Position numbers and translations under genes: made by a program | The notes under the pieces: generated by a model | Databases searched by the model: none | Seen by the model: only the letters and a program-made list of their open reading frames with translations | What the model was told of the DNA's origin: nothing | In this document: in pieces, positions 26,747 through 36,251 of the stretch | How positions within the stretch are numbered: the first letter of the stretch is position 1 | How the letters are laid out: each line of letters opens with the position of its first letter | Assembly: GCA_023251775.1 (NCBI GenBank) | Contig: JAHEYC010000032.1 | Span: forward strand, 1-36,251 | DNA: 36,251 nucleotides | Source of the DNA: Sphingobacteriaceae bacterium | GTDB taxonomy: Bacteria; Bacteroidota; Bacteroidia; B-17B0; Aurantibacillaceae | Reading direction: 5' to 3'

Positions 26747-26824
26747 GGTCGCCCTTCGACTACGTTCAGGGTGACCGTTAAGGTTAATAAATCAAGGTCA
26801 TACTGAGCGAAGTCGAAGTATACC
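26747..26824. repeat. Palindromic repeat element with imperfect 30-bp arms
   Basis: The arms at 26747-26776 (containing CCCTTCGACTACGTTCAGGG) and 26796-26824 (containing ACTGAGCGAAGTCGAAGTAT) are inverted repeats with several mismatches. It lies between two minus-strand genes. Sequences of this type recur in many Bacteroidota genomes as I recall. Confidence 0.7.
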
Positions 26825-26836
26825 TTGCGTAATTAT

Positions 26837-28531
26837 TTAAAGAGCCAATTTTTTATAACGTACACGTTTTGGTTCGGTATTACCCAAGCGTTTTTTCCTG
26901 TTCTCTTCATATTCACTATAGCCGCCTTCGAACCAATACACCGAACTATCACCTTCAAACGCTAATATATGCGTACAAACGCGATCTAAGAACCATCTAT
27001 CGTGACTAATAATAACACCACACCCCGCAAAATTCTCTAAAGCTTCTTCTAAAGCACGAAGTGTATTTACATCCAAATCGTTGGTTGGCTCATCTAATAA
27101 TAAAACATTACCACCTTCTTTTAAAGCCAAGGCTAAATGCAAACGATTTCTTTCTCCACCCGATAATACCGAACATTTTTTTCCTTGATCGGCACCATTA
27201 AAATTAAAGCGTGAGATATACGCGCGCGAATTTAACGAGCGTCCTTCGATCAAAATGTTTTCCAAGCCTCCGCTTAGTACATCATAAATGGTTTTATTTG
27301 GATCAATATCTTTATGACTTTGATCAACGTAACTTATTTTTACCGTTGGCCCTACTTTAAATTCTCCCGAATTTTGTTTCTCTTGTTCCAAGATCATTTT
27401 GAACAAGGTTGTTTTTCCTGCGCCGTTAGGACCAATGATGCCAACAATTCCGGCCGGCGGCAAACGGAAATTTAATTTCTCATACAATAATCTATCCCCA
27501 TAACCTTTGGATACATCAATGGCTTCGATCACATCATTTCCTAAACGCGGACCATTTGGAATAAAGATCTCGAGTTTTTCTTCTTTCGATTTTACATCCT
27601 CACTTACCATTTTTTCGTAATTGCTTAGACGCGCTTTTTGTTTTACGCCGCGTCCTTTTACACCCTGACGTACCCAATCCAATTCTCGCGCTAAAGTTTT
27701 TTGACGTTTGCTTTCGGTTTTTTCTTCTTGCTTCAAACGCGCACCTTTTTGCTCTAACCAGCTACTATAATTTCCTTTCCAAGGAATACCTTCGCCTCTG
27801 TCTAATTCTAATATCCATCCGGCAACATTATCTAAAAAGTATCTATCGTGAGTTACAGCAATGATCGTTCCTTTGTATTGTTTCAAATGTTGTTCTAACC
27901 AATCCACACTTTCCGCATCCAAGTGATTGGTTGGCTCATCTAATAATAGAACATCCGGCTCTTGTAATAATAAACGGCATAAAGCCACACGTCTTCTTTC
28001 ACCACCCGATAAAACTTTAACTGAGGTATCACTTTCCGGACAACGCAATGCATCCATGGCGCGTTCTAATCGGCTATCTAAATTCCAAAGATCATGCTGA
28101 TCGATCAGCTCTTGTAATTGTGCCTGACGAGAAATTAATTTATCCATTTTATCAGGATCGTTCAATATCTCTTCATCACTAAATTTATTATTTACTTCTT
28201 CGAATTCATTTAATATATCAGTGAATTGTTTCACGCCTTCACGAACCACTTCGATCACGGTTTTCTTCTCTTCCATTTGTGGTTCTTGCTCCAACATGCC
28301 AATAGAATATCCCGGTGAAAAATGCACTTCGCCAATATAATCTTTATCTACCCCTGCAATAATGCGTAAGAGTGATGATTTACCTGAACCGTTCAAACCT
28401 AACACGCCAATTTTTGCGCCGTAATAGAACGAAAGGTAAATATCCTTTAAAACTTGTTTTTGCGGTGGATGGATCTTTGAAACATTCACCATGCTAAATA
28501 TGATCTGCCTTCCTTCGGGTGTTGCTGACAT
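26837..28531 (-). CDS. ettA: Energy-dependent translational throttle protein EttA (ABC-F)
   Basis: A 564-residue ABC-F ATPase that binds the ribosomal E site and gates the first peptide bond according to the ATP/ADP ratio. There are two ABC domains. The first has Walker A GLNGSGKSS (45-53), signature LSGGERRRVALCRLL and Walker B LLLDEPTNHLD. The second has GPNGAGKTT, LSGGERNRLHLALAL and LLLDEPTNDLD. The linker is rich in Lys/Arg and the arm insertion is of EttA length. It starts MSATPEGRQIIFSMVNVSKI, close to the EttA N-terminus, and shows no membrane segments. Confidence 0.96.
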   Translation of the reverse strand: MSATPEGRQIIFSMVNVSKIHPPQKQVLKDIYLSFYYGAKIGVLGLNGSGKSSLLRIIAGVDKDYIGEVHFSPGYSIGMLEQEPQMEEKKTVIEVVREGVKQFTDILNEFEEVNNKFSDEEILNDPDKMDKLISRQAQLQELIDQHDLWNLDSRLERAMDALRCPESDTSVKVLSGGERRRVALCRLLLQEPDVLLLDEPTNHLDAESVDWLEQHLKQYKGTIIAVTHDRYFLDNVAGWILELDRGEGIPWKGNYSSWLEQKGARLKQEEKTESKRQKTLARELDWVRQGVKGRGVKQKARLSNYEKMVSEDVKSKEEKLEIFIPNGPRLGNDVIEAIDVSKGYGDRLLYEKLNFRLPPAGIVGIIGPNGAGKTTLFKMILEQEKQNSGEFKVGPTVKISYVDQSHKDIDPNKTIYDVLSGGLENILIEGRSLNSRAYISRFNFNGADQGKKCSVLSGGERNRLHLALALKEGGNVLLLDEPTNDLDVNTLRALEEALENFAGCGVIISHDRWFLDRVCTHILAFEGDSSVYWFEGGYSEYEENRKKRLGNTEPKRVRYKKLAL

Positions 28532-28612
28532 TGTAAAAAATTTTGGACTGCTAATTTAGGGATTTTACTTGGATAAATCCATTTTCATTTTACAGATCAG
28601 AAGAACCAACAT

Positions 28613-28800
28613 GTCACCCCTACGGGGTTCTATACAGCATTATTCATTTCGCACCCTTCGGGTGCTACCGATATGTCGCTCCTACGGAGCTGGGAAATTC
28701 TCCAATTTTATTCCGCAGTTATGTATAGTCCCGTAGGGACGACATATCGGTAGGACTAAAACAAACAACAACAAAGCCCCGTAGGGGCGACATATTGGTT
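28613..28800. repeat. Cluster of four REP-like palindromic units plus a small hairpin
   Basis: Four copies of a short palindrome with an ACATAT side motif occur: CCCCTACGGGG at about 28617-28627, CTCCTACGGAG at about 28679-28689, GTCCCGTAGGGAC at about 28729-28741 and GCCCCGTAGGGGC at about 28777-28789. The first two carry the side motif on their left in inverted form (ACATGTC, CCGATATGTCG) and the last two on their right (CGACATATCGG, CGACATATTGG), so the pairs face each other. A GCACCCTTCGGGTGC hairpin lies at about 28651-28665. No ORF is present; with the terminator this accounts for the 28532-28859 gap. Confidence 0.8.
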
Positions 28801-28810
28801 TTTACAGAGC

Positions 28811-28840
28811 AAAAAAAAGCCCTCACAAATAGAGGGCTTA
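28811..28840 (-). terminator. Terminator of the TPR gene
   Basis: The minus strand gives AAGCCCTC-loop-GAGGGCTT followed by eight T residues, 20 bases after the stop. Confidence 0.87.
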
Positions 28841-28859
28841 AATTTAATTTCGATCTTAA

Positions 28860-30224
28860 TTATTTACCACTCGATGCCTTGATCCTATTATTCATCTCGG
28901 TTGCCTTTGCCTGATCGTTGGTAAGCATATATAATTTACGCAAAGCACTCATGGTAGCTTTATCTTCTGTTTTAATAGTTAAGGCTTGCTCCAAGTGAGG
29001 AATTGCCTTTTTGTAATTATCCTGTGATTTTGTTTCCAGCTCTTTTCCCTTCGTCTTAGCTTCCGACAAAGGCAAATTTCCAGCTTTTGTTTGATAATAA
29101 CCGCCAAGGTTATTATACATTGCACCAAGGTTATAAAGCGAATTATATAAATGCTCCGAATTAGAAGGCTTAAGTTCAATTACTTTTAAATAATTAGTTT
29201 CTGCATTTTTAAATAGCTCATCAAAATTTGCAGGCTTTTCTTTATCCTTACCTGTGGCATCTTTTGGATTTGCCATATTGTCGTAAATATTTCCACGCAC
29301 CAAATAGAATAATGCGTTAGAAGGATCTTTTTCGATAGAAGCGGTAAGATTATTCAACGCTTCTTGTTGTTTACCTTTTGCGAGGAATAAATTTGTTTCG
29401 GTATTTAAAAGGTCCATGTCCGCAGGGAAAGCAGTACGACCTTTACTTAATATCGCCAAAGCTGCTGAAGTATCTTGTTTAGAAAGATTGGCATTATACA
29501 TCGATTGGAAATTATATGGCGTTGCAATTTTTAGATCCACCATTTTTTTATTATACTCTAATATCTTCGCCGGATTTTTTGATCTTCCCGCGCTCACACA
29601 CGCATTATAAAAATTAGCCGTGTCTTTTTTTCGTGTCATAGCCATATTCAAATACGCCACTTTGTAAAAATAATCGGCTGCCTCATCGAATTTTTTTGCT
29701 TTGTATTTTCCATTGGCAATATTGCCTGCTTCCATTTTCATTTGCATAGCAACCAAGGTAAACTTCACATCATCCTCGCTCAATTGCGAAGTTCCCTTTG
29801 TAAAACCATCTTGGATCACTTCCATGTATTTGGCATCCACATCCTTTATTTTATCTACTGCTTCATTGGCTGCTTCAAATTCGGTGGTTGGTGTATTACC
29901 ATAAGCAAGATCATTACGTTCCTTTTTATCGGCCACAGTAGGTTCCAATTTTTTCATCTCCTGCAAAAAAGCATAATTGTAATAGTTATAATGGATACGT
30001 GCTTTGTAGGCCCATGTTTTACCTTGATTTTTTGTATCATCATTGGTCAAAGCCACTTCAATAGCTTCCTTTGCTTTGTTCAAATAAACAATATCCGGTT
30101 TACCGTCCTTTAAAGTTGATTCATAATCATTCAAAGCACGCCATGCCGTTTGAACTTTCATTTTTTGCGAAATGCCAAGCAGCGGTAAAAGTGCCAGCGT
30201 AATAATTCTAAGTGAATTTTTCAT
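28860..30224 (-). CDS. Secreted tetratricopeptide-repeat protein
   Basis: A 454-residue exported protein. A signal peptide is at 1-19 (MKNSLRIITLALLPLLGIS). The rest is alpha-helical with TPR units, clearest at about 265-300 (AEPA-type FPADMDLLNTETNLFLAKGKQQEALNNL), 300-345 (SNALFYLVRGNIYDNM) and 385-450 (LYNLGAMYNNLGGYY, AIPHLEQALTIKTED). It presumably acts as a scaffold in the periplasm or at the outer membrane; the partner is unknown. It is 72 bases downstream of gyrA in the same orientation but with its own TATATTTA box, so co-transcription is uncertain. Confidence 0.87.
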   Translation of the reverse strand: MKNSLRIITLALLPLLGISQKMKVQTAWRALNDYESTLKDGKPDIVYLNKAKEAIEVALTNDDTKNQGKTWAYKARIHYNYYNYAFLQEMKKLEPTVADKKERNDLAYGNTPTTEFEAANEAVDKIKDVDAKYMEVIQDGFTKGTSQLSEDDVKFTLVAMQMKMEAGNIANGKYKAKKFDEAADYFYKVAYLNMAMTRKKDTANFYNACVSAGRSKNPAKILEYNKKMVDLKIATPYNFQSMYNANLSKQDTSAALAILSKGRTAFPADMDLLNTETNLFLAKGKQQEALNNLTASIEKDPSNALFYLVRGNIYDNMANPKDATGKDKEKPANFDELFKNAETNYLKVIELKPSNSEHLYNSLYNLGAMYNNLGGYYQTKAGNLPLSEAKTKGKELETKSQDNYKKAIPHLEQALTIKTEDKATMSALRKLYMLTNDQAKATEMNNRIKASSGK

Positions 30225-30296
30225 ATAATCGGTCTTTTAAATATATGACACACAATTTTTCAAATTGCATGCCATACACTTTTAATTTAACAATTT

Positions 30297-32846
30297 TTAC
30301 TCTTTCGGATCTTCGTTATCTGTTTTTACGTCTGTTTCAGGAGTGTCTGATTCCCCATTCTCAGAGATAATATCTCCCGGGATCACGCTCTCTTCATTCT
30401 CATCGTGGTCAACTTTTGTAACCGCTGCGATATCATCTGTTTCAGAAACATTTATCAAACGAACACCTTGCGTTGCTCTTCCCATTACGCGAAGATTTGC
30501 AACTTTGATACGAATGGTTATTCCATTTCTCGTGATGATCATCAGGTCATTTTCATCCGTTACCGATTTAATGGCAACTAAACTTCCTGTTTTATCGGTG
30601 ATATTAATTGTTTTTACACCTTTTCCTCCACGGTTTGTGATACGATATTCATCCACATCACTGCGCTTGCCATAACCTTTTTCGGAAACAACTAACACAT
30701 TCATGGTTGGATTATCAATGCAGATCATTCCGATCACTTCGTTTTTTCCGCCTTCATCATCGGCTAGATCAACTCCAATGACACCACTGGCATTTCTTCC
30801 CATTGGTCTCACTTTTTCTTCGTTGAATCTACAAACTTTACCCATTTTGGTGGCGATCATGATCTCGTTCTTACCATTGGTCAATGCTGCTTCTAACAAC
30901 ACATCGCCTTCGCGAATAGTAATGGCGTTGATGCCGTTCGCACGCGGACGTGAATACGCTTCCAGTGTTGTTTTTTTGATGATACCATTTTTGGTACACA
31001 ATACAATGAAGTTATTATTGATGTATTCTTCTTCCGATAAACTTCTCACATTAATAAATGCTTTTACTTTATCATCCGGTGCAATGCTTAATAGATTTTG
31101 TATCGCTCTTCCTTTGCTTGTTTTATTTCCTTCGGGAACTTCATACGCACGCAACCAGAAACATTGTCCCTTTTCGGTGAACAATAATAAATAGTTATGT
31201 GTGGAAGCAATGAACATATGCTCAATAAAATCTTCATCACGTGTGGATGAACCTTTACTTCCTTTTCCTCCTCTTCCTTGCGCACGGTACTCATCTAAGT
31301 TTGTACGTTTGATATAACCCATGTGAGAAATTGTGATCACCACATTCTCATCGGCTATCATATCTTCCATTTTCAGATCATCTCCTGCATATACAATTTC
31401 ACTTCGACGATCATCACCATATTTTTCTCTGATCTCTAATAATTCATCTTTGATGATCTGAAAACGACGCGTTTCATTTGATAAAATATCTTTGTAATTC
31501 GCAATGGTCTTCATTAATTCATCATATTCTGCTTTTAATTTACCAACCTCTAATCCGGTCAACGTTCTTAAACGCATATCTAAAATAGCGCGCGCTTGAA
31601 TATCGGATAAACTGAATCGTACGATCAATTCATCCTTTGCAGCATCAGGCGATTCGCTTTCTTTGATGATCTTGATAACCTCATCAATGTTTTTTTGCGC
31701 GATCAATAATCCTTCTAAGATATGCGCGCGTTTTTCGGCCTGCGCAAGATCAAATTTTGTTCGGCGAACAACAACTTCGTGACGGTGCTCAACAAAATAA
31801 TGGATCTGTTGTTTGATATTTAAAATTTCGGGGCGACCATTCACCAAAACAACATTGTTGATAGAGAATGACGTTTGAAGCGCTGTGAATTTGTAAAGAT
31901 TATTCAATACAACATTACTGATCGCATCTCTTCTTAATTCATACACAACTCTAATTCCTTCGCGATTACTCTCATCGCGAATTTCGGAAATACCCTCAAT
32001 TTTTTTCTCGTTGCATAATTCCCACTGACGTTTGATCATTTCCGCTTTATTGATCTGATACGGAACTTCCGTTACAATAATTCGTTCTCTATCGCCAACT
32101 TGTTCAATAACGGCACGCGCACGCATCACAACTCTGCCGCGACCTGTCGTCAATGCTTCTCTTACACCTTCGTAACCGTAAATAATTCCTCCGGTTGGAA
32201 AATCAGGCGCTTTAATTAATTTGATAAGATCCAAAATATCAATTTCACGATTGTCGATATACGCAATTGTAGCATCAACCGTTTCGCGCAAATTGTGTGG
32301 CGCCATATTTGTGGCCATTCCAACGGCAATTCCCGACGAACCATTCACGATCAAATTTGGAACGCGACTTGGCAATACTGTTGGCTCTGTCAAAGAGTCA
32401 TCAAAATTGGGTCTAAAATCTACAGTGTCTTTTTCAATGTCAGCTAACATCTCTTCCGCTATCTTGCGAAAACGAACTTCTGTATAACGCATGGCCGCAG
32501 GAGGATCGCCATCCATACTACCAAAATTTCCTTGTCCATCTACCAACATATAACGCAAACTCCAATCCTGAGCCATACGCACCATAGTGTCATAAACCGA
32601 CGAATCGCCATGTGGATGGTACTTTCCGAGTACTTCTCCAACAATACGAGCCGACTTTTTATATGGCCTATTATGCAATACGCCAAGATCCAGCATCCCG
32701 TATAACACCCGTCTGTGCACGGGTTTCAGGCCATCGCGCACGTCGGGCAGGGCTCTGGATACGATAACCGACATCGAATAATCGATGTAGGCCGTTTTCA
32801 TTTCATCCTCAATATTGATAGGAATAATTTTTTCTCCTTCTGTCAT
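30297..32846 (-). CDS. gyrA: DNA gyrase subunit A
   Basis: The 849-residue breakage-reunion subunit of DNA gyrase, which introduces negative supercoils with GyrB. The active-site Tyr is Tyr121 in AMRYTE. The quinolone-determining region [12 protein letters not shown] has Ser82 and Asp86 at the positions of E. coli Ser83 and Asp87, so no classical resistance change is present. The C-terminal beta-pinwheel holds a GyrA box QGRGGKG, close to the consensus QRRGGKG, which argues for GyrA over ParC. The last about 35 residues form an acidic tail, which in other GyrA proteins tunes supercoiling activity. Confidence 0.97.
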   Translation of the reverse strand: MTEGEKIIPINIEDEMKTAYIDYSMSVIVSRALPDVRDGLKPVHRRVLYGMLDLGVLHNRPYKKSARIVGEVLGKYHPHGDSSVYDTMVRMAQDWSLRYMLVDGQGNFGSMDGDPPAAMRYTEVRFRKIAEEMLADIEKDTVDFRPNFDDSLTEPTVLPSRVPNLIVNGSSGIAVGMATNMAPHNLRETVDATIAYIDNREIDILDLIKLIKAPDFPTGGIIYGYEGVREALTTGRGRVVMRARAVIEQVGDRERIIVTEVPYQINKAEMIKRQWELCNEKKIEGISEIRDESNREGIRVVYELRRDAISNVVLNNLYKFTALQTSFSINNVVLVNGRPEILNIKQQIHYFVEHRHEVVVRRTKFDLAQAEKRAHILEGLLIAQKNIDEVIKIIKESESPDAAKDELIVRFSLSDIQARAILDMRLRTLTGLEVGKLKAEYDELMKTIANYKDILSNETRRFQIIKDELLEIREKYGDDRRSEIVYAGDDLKMEDMIADENVVITISHMGYIKRTNLDEYRAQGRGGKGSKGSSTRDEDFIEHMFIASTHNYLLLFTEKGQCFWLRAYEVPEGNKTSKGRAIQNLLSIAPDDKVKAFINVRSLSEEEYINNNFIVLCTKNGIIKKTTLEAYSRPRANGINAITIREGDVLLEAALTNGKNEIMIATKMGKVCRFNEEKVRPMGRNASGVIGVDLADDEGGKNEVIGMICIDNPTMNVLVVSEKGYGKRSDVDEYRITNRGGKGVKTINITDKTGSLVAIKSVTDENDLMIITRNGITIRIKVANLRVMGRATQGVRLINVSETDDIAAVTKVDHDENEESVIPGDIISENGESDTPETDVKTDNEDPKE

Positions 32847-32926
32847 AGTTCTTCTTGTTAAATTTCTGTCTTAAAATTATTTTCTGTTTATGCTTTTTTG
32901 TCAGTTATAAATCAAACCAAATGCTA

Positions 32927-32957
32927 CTATCCATCGTATAACTATATACAATGGTAG
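32927..32957. repeat. Imperfect hairpin in the gyrA-clpC spacer
   Basis: GTATA and TATAC pair around the loop ACTA, extended by CCAT/ATGG and CTA/TAG with one mismatch and one bulge. It lies about mid-way in the 269-base gap between the divergent gyrA and clpC genes. It may be a regulator site or chance; I see no other gene in the gap. Confidence 0.3.
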
Positions 32958-33067
32958 AGCCAATGAAAGTACCGAAAAATCAGCAATTTGAAGCAAAACT
33001 TTTCAACAAATTTATTGTTAAAAATTACCAAGCTTACTCATGGAAAGGCGGTTTATAAATAATATTT

Positions 33068-33096
33068 TTGAGTGTGGCACAGTATGTGTAATTTAA
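33068..33096 (+). promoter_or_regulatory. Possible clpC promoter
   Basis: TTG (33068-33070) and TAATTTAA (33089-33096) are separated by 18 bases. The -7 box matches TAnnTTTG except for the final G and one other position. It gives a leader of roughly 15 bases before the ATG at 33116. Confidence 0.35.
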
Positions 33097-33115
33097 ACAA
33101 ATTAAAAGTACCGTT

Positions 33116-35671
33116 ATGGAAGCAAAATTCTCGCCCAGAGTAAAAGACGTGATCACCTATAGTCGCGAAGAGGCTATGCGTTTAGGGCACGACTATATAG
33201 GCATTGAACATTTGATGCTAGGAATGATAAGAGATGGTGAAGGTGTTGGTATGCGTCTCTTAAAAAGTCTCGGCGTTGATTCTGCTGAGCTTAGAAAATT
33301 GATCGAGCAAGGATTAACACCGGGATTAAAGAAATCGAACAACCTTGCCAATATTCCTTTGGTAAAACAAGCCGAAAAAACATTGAAGCTTACTTACCTT
33401 GAAGCAAAAACATTTAAATCAGTTCAAATAGGCACCGAGCATTTATTGCTTTGTGTTTTAAAAGACCCCGACAATATCGTTACAAAAAGCTTATTACGTT
33501 TTGGTGTTGATTACGATGCCGTGCGTGCAGAATTAGAAGGATTTGTAGATAATCCCGACAAAATTGAGAATTCTACCGCAGGTAATGATGATGATTCGGA
33601 TGAAGAAGCATCGTTTGGCGGTGGTGGTGGAACAAGTAGTCCGCAAAAAAAACAAGGTGAAAATAAAAGCAAAACGCCTGTGTTGGATAATTTCGGACGC
33701 GATCTTACCAAGATGGCAGAGGACGGGAAACTAGATCCTGTTGTTGGACGTGAAAAAGAAATTGAGCGTGTATCGCAAATTTTATCGCGTCGTAAAAAGA
33801 ACAATCCAATTTTAATTGGTGAGCCGGGCGTTGGTAAATCAAGTATTGCCGAAGGTTTGGCTTTACGTATCATCGAACGAAAAGTGAGTCGCATTCTTTA
33901 TAACAAACGCGTGGTGACTTTGGATCTTGCAAGTTTAGTGGCAGGAACAAAATATCGCGGACAGTTTGAAGAGCGCATGAAAGCGGTGATGAACGAATTG
34001 GAAAAAAGTCCTGATGTAATTTTATTCATTGATGAGATCCATACAATTATTGGTGCCGGTGGTGCAAGCGGAAGTTTGGATGCCAGCAATATGTTCAAAC
34101 CTGCTTTAGCGCGTGGTGAGATACAATGTATTGGCGCAACTACCTTGGATGAATACCGCCAGTACATCGAAAAAGATGGCGCCTTAGAACGTCGTTTCCA
34201 AAAAGTAATTATTGAGCCTGCTACTGAAGATGAATCGTTGCAGATCTTAAATAATATAAAAGGAAAATACGAAGATCATCACAATGTAACGTATACACCT
34301 GAAGCAATTAAAGCCTGTGTTGCGTTAACCTCGCGTTATATCACCGACAGACATTTACCTGACAAAGCTATTGATGCTTTAGATGAATCAGGAAGTCGTG
34401 TACACATTACAAATATTCACGTACCGCAAAACATCTTAGATATTGAAAAGAAAATTGAGGATATCAAAGAATTGAAGAATCAAGTGGTACGCAGTCAAAA
34501 ATACGAAGAAGCTGCACGTTTGCGCGATACCGAAAAAACATTGCAAAATGAATTAGAGGTTGCTAAAAAAGCGTGGGAAGAACAAACCAAAGCTAATCGT
34601 GTAACTGTTACTGAAGAAAATGTTGCAGAAGTTGTGAGTATGATGAGCGGAGTTCCTGTTCAACGTGTGAATCAAAACGAAAGTGATAAGCTTGTGAAAA
34701 TGGGTGAATTGCTTAAGGGAAAAGTGATAGGACAAGATGCTGCTGTTGCAAAAGTGGTGAAAGCTATTCAACGTAACCGTGCAGGATTAAAAGACCCGAA
34801 CAAACCAATTGGTTCGTTCATTTTCCTTGGTCCTACCGGTGTTGGTAAAACGCAATTAGCAAAAATATTAGCTCGTCAGTTATTTGATAATGATGATGCG
34901 TTAATTAGAATTGATATGAGCGAGTACATGGAAAAATTTGCCATCACGCGTTTAATTGGAGCGCCTCCGGGATATGTTGGCTATGAAGAAGGCGGACAGT
35001 TAACCGAAAAAGTTCGTCGTCGCCCTTATGCCGTTGTATTATTAGATGAGATCGAAAAAGCGCATCCCGATGTATTTAATATGTTATTACAAGTATTGGA
35101 TGATGGACAATTAACCGACAGTTTAGGTCGCAAGATCGATTTTAAAAATACGATCATTATCATGACCTCTAATATTGGTGCGCGTCAATTAAAAGATTTC
35201 GGACAAGGAGTTGGTTTTGGAACTGCTACTAAAACAGAAGGTGCCGACGATCATTCGAAAGGTGTTATTGAGAATGCCTTGAAAAAAGCATTTGCGCCTG
35301 AGTTCCTGAATCGTATTGATGATGTGGTAATGTTCAACTCTTTATCAAAAGAAGACATCCACAAGATCATTGATATTGAATTAGGAAGTTTGTTCAGCAG
35401 GATCCATAAATTAGGTTTCGCTATCAAGATAACTGACACTGCAAAAGATTTTATTGTAGAAAAAGGTTATGATGAGAATTATGGTGCTCGTCCGTTAAAG
35501 CGTGCCATCCAAAAATATCTGGAAGATCCAATGGCTGAGGAAATGATCAAGAATAACTTGGTTGAAGGTGACGAGATAGAAGTGGATTACAATAAGGAAA
35601 AAGGTGAAATTACAGTGAATGCCGTAAAGCCTAAAGCAAAGAAAAGTAGTAAGAAGGAAGATAAATCTTAA
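33116..35671 (+). CDS. clpC: ATP-dependent Clp protease ATP-binding subunit ClpC
   Basis: An 851-residue AAA+ unfoldase that feeds substrates to ClpP. The N-terminal Clp_N repeats span about 1-145 ([20 protein letters not shown]). A Gly/Ser/acidic linker follows (150-185). AAA+ domain 1 has Walker A GEPGVGKS (235-242) and Walker B VILFIDE (301-307). A UVR-type coiled middle domain lies at about 443-490 (the short M-domain of ClpC, not the long one of ClpB). AAA+ domain 2 has Walker A GPTGVGKT (572-579) and Walker [10 protein letters not shown]. The C-terminus is Lys-rich. Clp-family regulation by CtsR or McsB is not visible here; no partner genes flank it. Confidence 0.95.
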   Translation: MEAKFSPRVKDVITYSREEAMRLGHDYIGIEHLMLGMIRDGEGVGMRLLKSLGVDSAELRKLIEQGLTPGLKKSNNLANIPLVKQAEKTLKLTYLEAKTFKSVQIGTEHLLLCVLKDPDNIVTKSLLRFGVDYDAVRAELEGFVDNPDKIENSTAGNDDDSDEEASFGGGGGTSSPQKKQGENKSKTPVLDNFGRDLTKMAEDGKLDPVVGREKEIERVSQILSRRKKNNPILIGEPGVGKSSIAEGLALRIIERKVSRILYNKRVVTLDLASLVAGTKYRGQFEERMKAVMNELEKSPDVILFIDEIHTIIGAGGASGSLDASNMFKPALARGEIQCIGATTLDEYRQYIEKDGALERRFQKVIIEPATEDESLQILNNIKGKYEDHHNVTYTPEAIKACVALTSRYITDRHLPDKAIDALDESGSRVHITNIHVPQNILDIEKKIEDIKELKNQVVRSQKYEEAARLRDTEKTLQNELEVAKKAWEEQTKANRVTVTEENVAEVVSMMSGVPVQRVNQNESDKLVKMGELLKGKVIGQDAAVAKVVKAIQRNRAGLKDPNKPIGSFIFLGPTGVGKTQLAKILARQLFDNDDALIRIDMSEYMEKFAITRLIGAPPGYVGYEEGGQLTEKVRRRPYAVVLLDEIEKAHPDVFNMLLQVLDDGQLTDSLGRKIDFKNTIIIMTSNIGARQLKDFGQGVGFGTATKTEGADDHSKGVIENALKKAFAPEFLNRIDDVVMFNSLSKEDIHKIIDIELGSLFSRIHKLGFAIKITDTAKDFIVEKGYDENYGARPLKRAIQKYLEDPMAEEMIKNNLVEGDEIEVDYNKEKGEITVNAVKPKAKKSSKKEDKS

Positions 35672-35691
35672 AGAGGATAAAAACTAAAAAG

Positions 35692-35722
35692 AAAACCCCG
35701 GTCGGATGATCGGGGTTTTTTT
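35692..35722 (+). terminator. Terminator of clpC
   Basis: AAAACCCCG (35692-35700) pairs with CGGGGTTTT, followed by further T residues. It lies 21 bases beyond the stop and could also serve the convergent gene at 35735. Confidence 0.88.
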
Positions 35723-35734
35723 CATTTATCTTTT

Positions 35735-36251
35735 TTAAGGCACTATCACAACGCCCTTTGCAAACTGTTCAGTTCTCCAAAATTTATAATCTTTATTTGA
35801 AAAAACGTAAGCCTTTTTGCTTTCCAAAAGCACGGTAACTACCCCAGAAGTAGTTGTCGAGGTTGATGAGAGATCCAAAGGAGTTACAGGAATATTATTA
35901 TTTCCTTGCACCAATGGCTTTTGAAGAATAAATGATCCGTCGTAAACTAGAAGCACCGCACTCGTGATATTTGAAATTCCATTAATATTTACAGTAAATC
36001 CTGATGAGAGACTGATCGTTGCAGGGAGTGCCGAAAATAGATTAGAAGTTGTTTTGGGAATTTGAGATGTATTTATGAAAGAAAAATTCGCAATTCCATT
36101 AGCACCGTTTACCGACCAAGTTTCGGTTGCAAGATTTAAGCTACTTGTACCTGGGGTCATATAGTACCCTGAACCTGAAAAATAAGTCAAGGAATCCTGA
36201 TTTAAATAAACACTGTTTACATTTACCGCTGTGCTTGAATTAATGTTTTGT
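35735..36251 (-). CDS. C-terminal part of an unrecognised protein, 5' end outside the window
   Basis: The minus-strand frame stays open from the stop at 35735 to the right window edge (at least 171 residues), so the start lies beyond 36251. An apparent start at 36190 is a TTG inside the continuing frame and is not needed. The visible part is Ser/Thr/Asn-rich and probably all-beta, with segments SINGxSNITSAVLLVYDG-like and STTTSGVVTVLLESKKAYVF. It ends YKFWRTEQFAKGVVIVP. It resembles secreted beta-sandwich proteins of Bacteroidota, but no sorting domain is present and I do not recognise it. Confidence 0.75.
   Translation of the reverse strand, partial: QNINSSTAVNVNSVYLNQDSLTYFSGSGYYMTPGTSSLNLATETWSVNGANGIANFSFINTSQIPKTTSNLFSALPATISLSSGFTVNINGISNITSAVLLVYDGSFILQKPLVQGNNNIPVTPLDLSSTSTTTSGVVTVLLESKKAYVFSNKDYKFWRTEQFAKGVVIVP

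Noticed and set aside
28613-28800. CRISPR array
   Set aside because: The repeated units are short palindromes in opposing orientations with unequal spacing, and no cas genes are present.
29701-30113. Plus-strand open frames antisense to the TPR gene
   Set aside because: They are out-of-frame complements of a well-supported coding region.
30297-32846. Quinolone-resistance alteration or ParC identity for the topoisomerase gene
   Set aside because: Ser and Asp are present at the resistance-determining positions, and the QGRGGKG box marks GyrA.

Overview
The window is a chromosomal stretch from a member of the Bacteroidota. The evidence is low GC, two secreted proteins with a clear type IX secretion (T9SS) type A sorting domain and a third with a related tail, many short lipoproteins, an EttA-type ABC-F protein, and promoters of the Bacteroidota form TTG-N19-TAnnTTTG (clean examples before ribF and rpmI). 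I cannot name the genus from the sequence.

Layout. 1-1301: 3'-truncated atpD on the minus strand, divergent from an apparent ribF / leucine-rich-repeat / secreted-protein operon (1397-3492). 3494-3943: two tRNA-Ser genes (GGA, UGA) on the minus strand; the GGA gene is followed by a 154-bp unit that repeats its last 17 nt. 4022-6697: a GWxTD-domain protein and a family 2 glycosyltransferase, separated by a long palindrome. 6975-14361: a minus-strand block of four secreted proteins, two of them close paralogues (642 aa each), with a deleted remnant of the neighbouring gene left beside the other paralogue. 14448-18520: rplT-rpmI with its own promoter, a lipoprotein, an alkyltransferase-like protein, a LuxE/PaaK-like gene, a plus-strand lipoprotein and a D-2-hydroxyacid dehydrogenase. 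18823-23926: dnaB, a secreted CocE/NonD-type hydrolase, a 38-residue Cys-rich membrane microprotein and nnr. 23996-28531: lipoprotein, ispE, DUF4846 lipoprotein, ettA. 28860-32846: TPR protein and gyrA. 33116-35671: clpC. 35735-36251: the 3' part of an unrecognised gene.

The genes are mostly housekeeping (ATP synthesis, flavin cofactors, translation, replication, DNA topology, isoprenoid precursors, NAD(P)HX repair, proteolysis) mixed with lineage-specific secreted proteins. No phage, CRISPR, toxin-antitoxin, defence or biosynthetic cluster is visible.

The most unusual content is non-coding. Six palindromic or REP-like elements of different sequence sit in intergenic gaps, one apparently supplying a promoter. 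A candidate miniature integrated element lies at the 3' end of tRNA-Ser(GGA). A two-hairpin structured region precedes dnaB, and a structured segment lies between rpmI and rplT that could be an L20 control site.
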